Source of the DNA: CAYOVG01 sp964407285
GTDB taxonomy: Bacteria > Desulfobacterota > Syntrophobacteria > Syntrophobacterales > Syntrophobacteraceae
Assembly: GCA_964407285.1 (NCBI GenBank)
Contig: CAYOVG010000065.1
Span: 1 to 22,958 of the forward strand
DNA: 22,958 nucleotides
Direction: 5' to 3'
Shown here in pieces: positions 15,485 through 22,958 of the stretch. The translations under genes and the position numbers were made by a program. Every line of letters starts with the position of its first letter. Position 1 is the stretch's first letter. Below the pieces are notes generated by a model, which worked only from the letters and a program-made list of their open reading frames with translations, made no database searches and was not told the origin of the DNA.

Positions 15485-15820
15485 CTACGGGGTTGGAAGT
15501 TCGCGGACCGTGAGCGCGACTCCATCGATCACGAGCGCCCCGGCCGGTCGATGTTGTCGAAAGTATTCGTCATCCGCGGGGTCGATTCGGCGGTAGGCCG
15601 TGATTACTCTTGAAGATACCGATTTGGCCGGGACCGCGGCGGCCCCTCGAGGGGACGGAACCGCCGGATTGCTGCGTATGCGCAAAAGGGCCGGCGCCAG
15701 ACGCCGAGGAGGGGCGAGGGGAAGATAGGTCAACGGCGCGGAGGCGCCGGGCGCAAGAACTGTTCGAGGATTCCGCCGTTGGACCGTACCCGTGTGAAGT
15801 TCTCGATTGTTTGCGACCAT
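15485..15820 (-). CDS. Hypothetical Ala/Pro-rich ORF, doubtful
   Basis: A 111-codon frame with high third-position GC. The first two thirds are rich in Ala, Pro and Arg with no recognisable domain; the last 40 residues ('RRIDPADDEYFRQHRPAGAL' and beyond) look more like a folded protein. No good ribosome site precedes the ATG at 15820, and the frame may be a chance product of GC bias. Confidence 0.35.
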   Translation of the reverse strand: MVANNRELHTGTVQRRNPRTVLAPGASAPLTYLPLAPPRRLAPALLRIRSNPAVPSPRGAAAVPAKSVSSRVITAYRRIDPADDEYFRQHRPAGALVIDGVALTVRELPTP

Positions 15821-15875
15821 TCTAATGAATCACGGGCCGGAGGTGACTCCGCCCCGAGAAAAGGAGCGGCCCGCC

Positions 15876-16355
15876 ATGCATCCTGTAGCCGTCGTAACCC
15901 ATAAGACATCCCGAAGACTGAGAATCAAGATCCCCTCCAAGCGAGGCGACTCGGGCTATTTCACCTCACTCCTACAGCATCTGTCTCGTCACCCGGCTAT
16001 CGAGAAGATAGAGGCAAACCCCGCTACGGCCGGCATACTGCTCATCACGGACCTCGCAGTAGAAGCCCTTGCGGAGTTCGCCGGAGATAACGAGCTTTTT
16101 GAAGTGAAAGCCGGCCCGGCCGACCCCCCTCAAACCGTATTCCAGATGGTTGCCGAAGCATTCAAACACTACAACACCGAGGCCATGAGCGTTACGGGGG
16201 GCACACTGGACCTTCCGGGCATGTTTTTCCTGATGTTTGTCGGCATGGGACTATACCAGATCAGCCGGGGGAATTTCGTGATTCCAGCGTGGTACACGGC
16301 TTTCTGGTACGCCCAGACCATCCTGTGGCAGCAGGCTATGCCGAGAGAGCGGTAA
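15876..16355 (+). CDS. HMA2-like domain membrane protein
   Basis: The 159-residue protein begins with an HMA-like ferredoxin fold of the HMA2 type: 'HKTSRRLRIKIPSKRGDSGY' followed by 'IEKIEANPATAGILLI' (about 8-60). There is no CxxC metal motif. The C-terminal part (about 105-150) holds a hydrophobic pair of segments, 'LPGMFFLMFVGMGLYQI' and 'VIPAWYTAFWYAQTILW', probably a membrane hairpin. HMA2 proteins often accompany metal transporters or encapsulin-type and iron-handling loci, but no such partner is visible here. The start at 15876 has AAGGAG 9 nt upstream; the frame opens earlier, at 15807, without a good site. Confidence 0.75.
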   Translation: MHPVAVVTHKTSRRLRIKIPSKRGDSGYFTSLLQHLSRHPAIEKIEANPATAGILLITDLAVEALAEFAGDNELFEVKAGPADPPQTVFQMVAEAFKHYNTEAMSVTGGTLDLPGMFFLMFVGMGLYQISRGNFVIPAWYTAFWYAQTILWQQAMPRER

Positions 16356-16418
16356 AGAACGGTAGCAGTTTGCTCTATCTCTCGCCGACCCGATTCAGAT
16401 CCACGGCGTTGTCGCATC

Positions 16419-16631
16419 TCACGATATGTCCGTGCTCCCCTGCATGCGGCGGTCCGGGCGTTCGCGCTCCGGCGGGGACTCCCCGGGTCCGGCCGCCGAG
16501 TCCCGGCAGGTCCTTCGATGCGAAACGACCTCATCCAATCCGATCTCCACCGCTTCATCCGCGAGGAAAAGCCTTAAACACCTGAAAATCCAATATCCGA
16601 TTATGAGTAGTAATGTAAGAAGTATTATCAT
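16419..16631 (-). CDS. Small membrane-anchored protein, hypothetical
   Basis: A 70-residue frame starts with one transmembrane segment ('MIILLTLLLIIGYWIFRCLRL') and continues as a charged, probably unstructured tail rich in Arg, Glu and Pro. The ATG at 16631 has AAAGGAA at about 6-nt spacing, which supports translation. No family is recognised. It is convergent with the HMA2-like gene. Confidence 0.5.
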   Translation of the reverse strand: MIILLTLLLIIGYWIFRCLRLFLADEAVEIGLDEVVSHRRTCRDSAAGPGESPPERERPDRRMQGSTDIS

Positions 16632-17236
16632 GGGCGTTCCTTTCGGAAGAAGGTTCGGAATCGGGGGTTCCACCGAAGCCCGTCGACCTCCTTCAATGTA
16701 TTCCAAAATAAAATAAGACTGAACGCCGGCTTTTTCCATGCGACGAGGCGCCGCCGGCCGCGTGGACCGGCGGCCGGCGATTGACGGGCACGGACGGAGG
16801 TCGGAGAACGGAAGTCGGAGGAATCCAACTCCAATCCGATTTCCGTTATCCGATCACCGGACGGAAGTCGGCTTACGGATGTCGGAGGTCGGAAGAACTC
16901 TCTTCAATCCGATCTCCGACTTCCGACCACCGACTTCCGTATCCGTGGTTTTCACGCCACCACCCGCGATACGACCTGAACTCTGATCTGGTTGTGGTTC
17001 TCACACCACCCCCCACGAAATGGTCATATCCCTGGAACCCGCAACACGACTTACCGCCATGATTTACGAAGCCCTGAACGCGCAACTCGTAACCCGCAAC
17101 CCGCAACGCGAAGCCCGCAACCCGCAACGCGAAGCCCCCCACGGAGAACAATACTATTCCTTGTGAGCGCAAGGTGTGCTAAAAGGAAAATGCTGTAGTA
17201 CACTTCCCTCGGGTTCGGTAGGGTAGAGCGGTAAGA
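16632..17236. other. Long intergenic region occupied mainly by a repeat
   Basis: About 600 bases between the small membrane protein gene and folC. Most of it is the repeat copy C. No gene is supported. The folC promoter should lie between 17145 and 17236, but no clear -35/-10 pair was seen. Confidence 0.5.
16797..17142 (+). repeat. Heptamer-based interspersed repeat, copy C
   Basis: This is the most complete copy. It starts with CGGAGGT/CGGAAGT 7-mers (16797-16860), passes through the core shared with copies A and B, and ends in a run of GTTGCGG 7-mers read on the opposite strand (17040-17142). Indels relative to copy B are single or paired 7-nt words, for example 14 bp of CGACCAC/CGACTTC near 16925. 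It lies upstream of folC. Confidence 0.88.
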
Positions 17237-17263
17237 ATGAATAGACTACGGGAGGGGTCCCTT

Positions 17264-18550
17264 TTGTCCAAATATCAGCAATCTCTTGAATATCTTTTTG
17301 GTTTGCAGAAACATGGGATCAAGTTCGGTCTGAACTGCACGGAGAATATGCTTGCAAAGATCGGCAATCCCCACGAACGGCTCCGCTGCATCCATGTCGG
17401 CGGGACCAACGGCAAGGGCTCCACGTCGGCCATGCTTTCCCGCATACTGAGGGAACACGGATACCGCGTGGGGCTCTATACGTCTCCTCACCTGGTTCGG
17501 TTTACGGAACGGTTCCGGATAAATGACGAGGAAGTATCCGAAGCGCGCATGGTAAGGGTGTTCGATGAGATCGCCCGCACCCTGGACCACAGGGAGGAAC
17601 CCACATTTTTTGAAATGGTTACGGCGATGGCCTTTCACTACTTCGCGCAGGAGGAGGTGGATTGGGCCATCATCGAGGTGGGAATGGGGGGACGGCTCGA
17701 CGCCACCAACGTCATCACTCCGCAGGTGAGCATCATCACCAACATATCCTTCGACCACCAGGAGTTCCTTGGAAACACTCTCGGCGCCATTGCCCGTGAA
17801 AAGGCGGGGATCATCAAGGAGGGCGTTCCGCTGGTAACGGGCGCTCGCCAGCCGCTGGTTCAGGGCATCTTCAAAGCGACGTGCCTCAGGAACAAAGCGC
17901 CGCTGTTCAGACTCGGCGCGGACTTCCGCGTGCGCCGCGACGCCGACGGCTCCTTTCGATATCAGGGGTTGCGGCATTCATGGGCGGGACTGAGGGTGAA
18001 TTTGCAGGGGGACCACCAGATCACGAATGCCGCGCCGGCGCTTGCGGCCCTCGAAACGCTCGAGAACGGCAATTTGATATCCCTCGACAAAGCATCGGTC
18101 GAAGAAGGCCTTCTTCATGCTCAGTGGCCGGGCAGATTCGAGATCCTGGCCGAGAACCCCACCATCGTTCTTGACGGCGCCCACAATCCGCAGGGCGCCG
18201 AATGCCTGCGTTGCGCCCTCAAGCAGGCTTATCCCTCCCGTAAGATCCACCTGGTCCTGGGGATCATGCACGACAAGGACATACGAGGAATCTTCCGAAG
18301 GCTCCTCCCCATAGCGGAATCGGTGATTTTCACTCGACCGAAGTATTCCCGGTCCGCGGACGCGGAAAGCCTGCGCCGATTGGCGAGGCCGTACATACTC
18401 AAGCAGTATGTCGTTCCCGACCCTTCTTCCGCCATAGAACAGGCAAAAGTCCTGGCCGCGCCGGATGACGTCATTTGTATTACGGGGTCGCTCTACTTCG
18501 CTGGAGAGATCAAAGAAATCTTTGGAGAACCCTCTCATTTGCCGGGATAG
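17264..18550 (+). CDS. folC: Bifunctional folylpolyglutamate synthase/dihydrofolate synthase
   Basis: The enzyme of about 428 residues adds glutamate to dihydropteroate or to folates, using ATP. Family marks are the P-loop 'HVGGTNGKGSTSAML', 'YTSPHLVRFTERFRI' in the omega-loop region, 'EVGMGGRLDATNV', 'DHQEFLGNTLGAIAREKAGI' and the C-terminal-domain 'LDGAHNPQGAECL'. The start is not settled. ATG at 17237 lacks a ribosome site, while TTG at 17264 has a perfect GGAGGGG 6 nt upstream and gives an N-terminus ('SKYQQSLEYLFGLQKHGIKFG') that fits other FolC proteins, so I favour TTG. lptD follows after 6 bp, so the two are probably co-transcribed. The folC-lptD pairing has no obvious metabolic link. 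Confidence 0.95.
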   Translation: MSKYQQSLEYLFGLQKHGIKFGLNCTENMLAKIGNPHERLRCIHVGGTNGKGSTSAMLSRILREHGYRVGLYTSPHLVRFTERFRINDEEVSEARMVRVFDEIARTLDHREEPTFFEMVTAMAFHYFAQEEVDWAIIEVGMGGRLDATNVITPQVSIITNISFDHQEFLGNTLGAIAREKAGIIKEGVPLVTGARQPLVQGIFKATCLRNKAPLFRLGADFRVRRDADGSFRYQGLRHSWAGLRVNLQGDHQITNAAPALAALETLENGNLISLDKASVEEGLLHAQWPGRFEILAENPTIVLDGAHNPQGAECLRCALKQAYPSRKIHLVLGIMHDKDIRGIFRRLLPIAESVIFTRPKYSRSADAESLRRLARPYILKQYVVPDPSSAIEQAKVLAAPDDVICITGSLYFAGEIKEIFGEPSHLPG

Positions 18551-18556
18551 CATCAA

Positions 18557-20998
18557 ATGAATGACTACACGAGCGGTAAAGTGTGGCATGCGGTAATGGT
18601 GGGAGCCGTCTCCCTGGTGTTGGCCATGGTCTGCCCTTTTCCGCCGTTGGTGGGGACCGGGACCGTCGAGGCTGCCAGGAACCTGACCAGCAGCGCCCTC
18701 GTGGAATCGAAGGACGACACCTGGGGCATAGAGGCCCAGAAGCTCTCTTTCGACCAGAAGAACAAGACCTACCTGGCGGAAGGAAACGTCAGGATAGAAA
18801 CCTATTCCCCTCTCGAGTATTACAACCTGAGAGCCCAGTCGCCACAGCAGGGAGGCGCCGCCGGCCGGAAGCCTTCCCAACCCTCTCCCAAGCCTTCCGC
18901 TTCGTCGGATTATCAGAAGCGGATTATCCTGGCCGACTGGGCCGAAATGAACACACTGACCCACACGGTGGACCTTCGCGGTAACGTCGAACTGCGTTTC
19001 GGACAGAGTTACATCGCCGGGGACCATGTCGTCTGGCATCTCGACACCGAAACCGGCTGGATCGACGGCGGAACCATCTACTTTGCGGATACCGGGTTCT
19101 ACGTGCAGAGCATGCATATCGAAAAGACCGGGGTCGGGACCTATCTGCTCGAAAACGGCGTGATGACATCCTGCGAACTCGATTCTCCCGCCTGGTCCAT
19201 CGCATACGACAGACTGGACGTGACGACGGGGGGTATGGGCTGGGCCCGCAATATGACCTTGAGAGCGGCGGGTTACCCCTTCTTCTACTTCCCAATAGTC
19301 GGCCTGCCCATCAACAAAGACAGGGCATCCGGTTTTCTCAGACCGATCATGGGCCATTCCAGTCTCAACGGATACATGTACGAACAGCCGTTTTTCTGGG
19401 CTTTCCGGCGTGACATGGACCTGACCATCTATCCGAATTACATGACGGAAAGAGGGCTCATGAACACTTTCGAATACAGAATCGCCGACAACACCTGGGG
19501 GGACGGCATATGGATGTTCAGTTATCTCAGAGACCAGGGCGATCCCGAGTCGCTTGCGGACGATGGTTACCTCAAGTACGACGACCGGTACTGGTTTCGA
19601 GGCCGCCACAACTTCGAACTGCCCTATGGGATCGAGGGCTGGTTCAATGTGGATTACGTGAGCGACCTCACATACTTGAGAGAATTCAACAAAGGCGGGG
19701 CGTCTTATGATTTTTCGAGCGCCGCTTTTCACTCCTTTACCCGGACGGGAATAATCAGCGATCAGAGCGCCATTTCCAGAGAATCCAATATGTACGTCAA
19801 GCGTAGCGGCGACGACATGCTCCTCGCCATGGACGCCCGTTATTGGGAGAACCTCGTGGGCGCCGAAGAAGACACGCTGCAGCAGTACCCGAAGCTGACG
19901 TACAGCATTGCCCCGGTCCCATTTTACGAGACTTTTCCCGTCTATTATTCGTTCGACAGTTCGATGGTGAATTACTACAGGGAAGAAGGCTCGTCGGGGC
20001 AACGGCTGGACCTGCGGCCTCGTATTTACTATCCGATGCGCTGGCGGAATTACCTCAATGTGGAGCCGTCGCTTGCATTTCGATCGACCAGCTACTGGAC
20101 CGGCAATGGAGAAGACTCGTCCTTCGCCGGCGTTCAATCGGAAGAAGACGGCTTCAAACAGCGGTTTGTCGGCGACTTCCGGTTTGATGCAAATACGGAA
20201 TTTAGCAGGGTTTTTCCCGTGGTTCTGGGAGATACGGTAGCCGTGCAGAATGTAATCCGTCCCGAAATTGCCTACAGATACAGGCACGTCGATGAAAACG
20301 AAGACATACCTCAATTCGATTCCCTGGACCAACTCGATGATTTCAACGCCATTCAATACGGTCTTACGGCCTTTCTCATCACCAAGCGGCACGCACTGGG
20401 CGGCGCACCGTCTTACAACGATCTGCTCAGGTTCAGGTTGTTCCAATTTTATAACATTACTCCGCAGTTTCCCACTCTTCAAGACCCGTTGCTTTACGAC
20501 GAGTCCTTCCTGGGAAACGATCCGACCGATTACACGGCCCCGGGCATAGAAAAGGAGCACTTCTCCAATGTCTTTGCAGATGTCTCCCTGTCGCTGTGGG
20601 ATTACCTTTCCTTCTCGTCCAACGTGAGCGTGTCTCCTTACGACGGCGAAATAAGCCGCTATGACTACGGAATTATTCTTGACTCTACACGGGGCCAGGC
20701 CCTCAAGGTCGGATATCGAGTGAGAGAAGACGTCAATATCGAAGAAATCAAAGCAGCCGCCGGTATTCAGATACTCCCGAGAATCGGTTTTTCCGCGCAG
20801 TACAACTACTCCTTGTCTTACGATACTCTAATCTCGCAAGAGTACTCGTTTTCCTACAGGCACGGCTGTTGGGGCTTAAGATTTACGGTAACGGACGAAA
20901 ACGAGAACCAGACCGCAACTCTTTCATTGCTGCTGCAGGGGATTGGTGAATTCGGCGGCGGCTTCTCACCGGCATCGGGCGTATCGGTGAAAAAATAG
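18557..20998 (+). CDS. lptD: LPS-assembly outer-membrane protein LptD
   Basis: The 813-residue protein is the beta-barrel of the Lpt bridge that inserts lipopolysaccharide into the outer leaflet. It has a signal peptide (about 1-40), an OstA/LptA-like jellyroll ('WGIEAQKLSFDQKNKTYLAEG', with two more strands; about 55-225), interrupted by a Pro/Ser/Lys-rich insert (95-118), and the LptD barrel from about 250 ('ASGFLRPIMGHSSLNGY', 'DLTIYPNYMTERGLMN'). Mature cysteines include Cys206 ('TSCELDSP') and Cys771 ('HGCWGL'), near the places of the jellyroll-barrel disulfide in E. coli, so a single bond may form here. The presence of LptD implies a Gram-negative with LPS. The start at 18557 is 6 bp after folC; no strong ribosome site is seen, suggesting coupling. 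Confidence 0.93.
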   Translation: MNDYTSGKVWHAVMVGAVSLVLAMVCPFPPLVGTGTVEAARNLTSSALVESKDDTWGIEAQKLSFDQKNKTYLAEGNVRIETYSPLEYYNLRAQSPQQGGAAGRKPSQPSPKPSASSDYQKRIILADWAEMNTLTHTVDLRGNVELRFGQSYIAGDHVVWHLDTETGWIDGGTIYFADTGFYVQSMHIEKTGVGTYLLENGVMTSCELDSPAWSIAYDRLDVTTGGMGWARNMTLRAAGYPFFYFPIVGLPINKDRASGFLRPIMGHSSLNGYMYEQPFFWAFRRDMDLTIYPNYMTERGLMNTFEYRIADNTWGDGIWMFSYLRDQGDPESLADDGYLKYDDRYWFRGRHNFELPYGIEGWFNVDYVSDLTYLREFNKGGASYDFSSAAFHSFTRTGIISDQSAISRESNMYVKRSGDDMLLAMDARYWENLVGAEEDTLQQYPKLTYSIAPVPFYETFPVYYSFDSSMVNYYREEGSSGQRLDLRPRIYYPMRWRNYLNVEPSLAFRSTSYWTGNGEDSSFAGVQSEEDGFKQRFVGDFRFDANTEFSRVFPVVLGDTVAVQNVIRPEIAYRYRHVDENEDIPQFDSLDQLDDFNAIQYGLTAFLITKRHALGGAPSYNDLLRFRLFQFYNITPQFPTLQDPLLYDESFLGNDPTDYTAPGIEKEHFSNVFADVSLSLWDYLSFSSNVSVSPYDGEISRYDYGIILDSTRGQALKVGYRVREDVNIEEIKAAAGIQILPRIGFSAQYNYSLSYDTLISQEYSFSYRHGCWGLRFTVTDENENQTATLSLLLQGIGEFGGGFSPASGVSVKK

Positions 20999-21065
20999 GG
21001 TTAGGGAAATAGAGTCTCCAATATCTTTTATCTTATTGACGGATTTAATCCAGGGGCGACTTGGA

Positions 21066-21428
21066 ATGGAAGTCAACAGAAGAGCGAGGACCAGGGTCCC
21101 GTTTCATTTCGAGGTGATTGTTTCCACGGACGGGCATGAGATACCCGTGGAGAGTCTCAATATCAGTCTCAAGGGTTTGCTGTGCACGGCGGACAGCCGT
21201 TTTTCCACGGACGAACCCTGCATCGTCACATTGAATCTTGCCGAGGACATCGTGGTGACCATTCATGGGACGATAGTGAGGGCCGACGAGGAGAAAACCG
21301 CTATCGATTTCAGAGCCATGGACGAAGAGAGCTTCTTCCATCTCAAAAAGATTGTGGAGTACAACGCCGGCGATACCGAAATGATCGAAAGCGAGGTGAC
21401 GAAGCCCGCTTTTTTCAAGGATCTTTGA
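21066..21428 (+). CDS. Single-domain PilZ protein
   Basis: The 120-residue protein is almost only a PilZ domain. It keeps both c-di-GMP motifs: R6-x3-R10 ('RARTR') and N32-x-S34-x-x-G37 ('NISLKG'). The following beta strands ('PCIVTLNLAEDIVVTIHGTIVR') and 'TAIDFRAMDEESFFHLKKIV' complete the barrel and final helix. It should act as a cytoplasmic c-di-GMP sensor or adaptor; the output is unknown. ATG at 21066 is preceded by AGGGG; an in-frame TTG at 21036 would add 10 residues and seems less likely. The motif spacing resembles the PilZ half of the protein at 11596-12390. Confidence 0.88.
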   Translation: MEVNRRARTRVPFHFEVIVSTDGHEIPVESLNISLKGLLCTADSRFSTDEPCIVTLNLAEDIVVTIHGTIVRADEEKTAIDFRAMDEESFFHLKKIVEYNAGDTEMIESEVTKPAFFKDL

Positions 21429-21496
21429 AGAAAGAATCCTTCGGGACCGGATGTCGTGGAAGGTTGTCCTCCAGGGCTGCCTCAGGCACGGGAGCA

Positions 21497-21525
21497 TTGA
21501 CACTTCACTGCGCCAATGTTTTAAT
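21497..21525 (+). promoter_or_regulatory. Probable extended -10 sigma70 promoter
   Basis: TTGACA at 21497-21502 and TTTAAT at 21520-21525 are 17 bp apart, with TGT directly before the -10. The predicted start is near 21532, leaving a leader of about 138 nt before the MEMO-AMMECR1 gene. Confidence 0.6.
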
Positions 21526-21669
21526 GGTGCAAGGACGATCCCGTTATCTCCGATCCAGACCGCCTTCTATCCCATGGCGCCCGCACTATAGACAGTATAT
21601 GACAAGGGGTGACGGTTTTCGGAAAGGATACCGGGAAGCGCAATATACTCGATGCATGGAGGGCGAGCC

Positions 21670-22958
21670 ATGACTACGGAAAGGATACGCGATTCGGTTA
21701 TAGCCGGTACGTGGTATTCCGGAGACCCGGAAACGTTGCGCCGGGAGATAAGAAAATGGCTGGAGAAAGCCGGCGGCGCGCATCCGGAGGGTGAACCGGC
21801 GGGACTGATAGTCCCTCATGCCGGGTACATGTATTCGGGCGCGGTGGCGGGACATGCCTATAAGCTCCTGGAAAGGCGGCGTTTCGAAAGGGTCCTGATC
21901 GTCGCTCCCAGCCACCGCGCCCGCTTTCAGGGCTCCAGCATCTACAACCTGGGCGGCTATCGCACTCCACTGGGGGTCGTTCCCCTGGACACGGAAATCA
22001 TCGACGCTCTTTTCAAGTCAACCCCGTCCGTCAAGTATGTCCCTCATGCGGATTCCCAGGAGCATTCGCTCGAAATTCAACTGCCCTTCCTGCAAGTGGT
22101 TCTGAAGGATTTTCGACTGACTCCCGTCATCATGGGCGACCAGTCCTTCGAGCACTGCATGGAACTGGCCGACGCCATCGCGTCCGTCTGCCGGGGAAAA
22201 GACGTCCTGCTCGTGGCCAGCAGCGACCTCTCCCACTATCACTCGGACCGCCGGGCGAAGCTCCTGGACAGCGTGGTCATCGACCGTGTGGCCGCGTTCG
22301 ATCCGGCTGCGCTCGCCCAAGACATATCGCAGGGAAAATGCGAGGCCTGCGGAGCCGGCCCCATGATAGCCGTCATGCTGGCGGCGAAAAAGATGGGCGT
22401 CGGCAAAGCGAAAGTGCTCCACTACGCCAATTCGGGAAGCGTCACGGGAGATACCGGCGAAGTGGTCGGTTACATGGCCGCCGTGCTCTACCACGACGCG
22501 GGAACCCGCCAGGATTCGAACGACAAGGATTCCGGCCGTAATGATTCGAGCAAGGCCGGCAAGGTGGGAGTGGATCTCGGGCTCTCCCCCGATGAGAAGG
22601 CCGAGCTTCGCGACATAGCTTTTCGGGCGATACGCAGCAGGTGCCTGGGCGAGACGATGGACAATGTCCCGTCCTCATCGGCAAAGCTCGATGAACCGCG
22701 GGGGGCTTTCGTCACCCTGCACAAGGAAGGAAATCTCCGGGGCTGCATCGGGCTCATAGAGGGAAGAGGCCCTCTTCGGGAAACCGTAAAGAACATGGCC
22801 ATTCAAGCGGCGTTTTCGGACCCTCGCTTCCCGGCCCTCAAGCCCGACGAACTGGACCGTATCGATCTCGAGATCTCCGTCCTCACGCCCCTGGTTCGGA
22901 TCGACAATCCGGAGAGTATCGAGAGCGGCAGGCACGGCCTGCTGATTCGCAAGGGTGA
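21670..22958 (+). CDS. amrB: MEMO-AMMECR1 fusion (AmmeMemoRadiSam system proteins B and A), cut by window end
   Basis: The frame is open from ATG 21670 (GGAGGG six bases upstream) to the window edge, 429 residues so far. Residues 10-275 are a MEMO1/AmrB domain related to LigB-type dioxygenases; the metal-site residues match human MEMO1: His50 ('VPHAGY'), His82 ('APSHRA'), the His pair in 'SDLSHYH' (189, 191) and Cys227 ('CEACGAG'). A polar, Asp/Ser/Lys-rich linker (276-300) leads to an AMMECR1/AmrA domain from about 305 with the signature 'LRGCIG' (356-361). About 60-70 residues of AMMECR1 should lie beyond the end. A radical SAM protein (AmrS) usually completes the set and may be next. The three-gene system is widely conserved and its role in bacteria is not well known. 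Confidence 0.92.
   Translation, partial: MTTERIRDSVIAGTWYSGDPETLRREIRKWLEKAGGAHPEGEPAGLIVPHAGYMYSGAVAGHAYKLLERRRFERVLIVAPSHRARFQGSSIYNLGGYRTPLGVVPLDTEIIDALFKSTPSVKYVPHADSQEHSLEIQLPFLQVVLKDFRLTPVIMGDQSFEHCMELADAIASVCRGKDVLLVASSDLSHYHSDRRAKLLDSVVIDRVAAFDPAALAQDISQGKCEACGAGPMIAVMLAAKKMGVGKAKVLHYANSGSVTGDTGEVVGYMAAVLYHDAGTRQDSNDKDSGRNDSSKAGKVGVDLGLSPDEKAELRDIAFRAIRSRCLGETMDNVPSSSAKLDEPRGAFVTLHKEGNLRGCIGLIEGRGPLRETVKNMAIQAAFSDPRFPALKPDELDRIDLEISVLTPLVRIDNPESIESGRHGLLIRKG

Noticed and set aside
16797..17142. CRISPR-like array in the repeat tracts
   Set aside because: The words are 7 nt, contiguous and without unique spacers, and no cas gene is near, so these are short tandem/interspersed repeats.
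17978..20560. Antisense open frame of 860 codons across folC and lptD
   Set aside because: It opposes two unmistakable genes. In GC-rich genes with biased third positions the antisense frame stays open by chance; no domain is recognisable.

Overview
This is a GC-rich bacterial window. The gene content points to a Gram-negative anaerobe of the Desulfobacterota (old Deltaproteobacteria), plausibly near the Syntrophobacterales: lptD, an AF1514-family small protein, a glutaminyl-tRNA synthetase, two PilZ proteins and a MEMO-AMMECR1 fusion. This placement is an inference from gene content; there is no rRNA gene here to settle it. I saw no rRNA, tRNA, CRISPR array or intact insertion sequence.

Layout. 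65-2692 (minus): a secreted caspase-FGE-like fusion followed by a secreted DUF4384 protein. 3231-6788 (plus): a compact four-gene unit of a stand-alone RibD-type reductase, a medium-chain dehydrogenase without its usual zinc ligands, a COG0720 (PTPS/QueD-like) protein with a rewired active site, and a GT4 glycosyltransferase. It reads like a small pathway for a glycosylated pterin- or deazaflavin/pyrimidine-type metabolite and is the best candidate for an undescribed system. 6804-9030: an accessory stretch with a small membrane protein, an interspersed repeat, a 49-residue DnaJ-type zinc-finger protein and a decayed MNT/HEPN toxin-antitoxin pair. 9051-9419: a small multi-span membrane protein. 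9664-11364: glnS with its own promoter. 11596-12390: a pseudo-receiver-PilZ protein behind a near-consensus sigma70 promoter. 12576-15126 (minus): an AF1514-family protein and glgX. 15485-16631: a doubtful ORF, an HMA2-like membrane protein and a small membrane protein. 17264-20998: folC-lptD. 21066-21428: a single-domain PilZ protein. 21670-end: a MEMO-AMMECR1 fusion cut by the window edge.

A second theme is a family of interspersed repeats built from 7-nt units (types GTTGCGG and CGGAAGT), at about 2835-2940, 5060-5125, 7085-7440, 15165-15290 and 16797-17142. The copies at 7.1-7.4 kb and 16.8-17.1 kb are nearly identical over more than 200 bp and lie in inverted orientation, bracketing about 9.5 kb that could in principle invert. 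Many long antisense ORFs exist because of the high-GC codon bias, and I have left them out as shadows.
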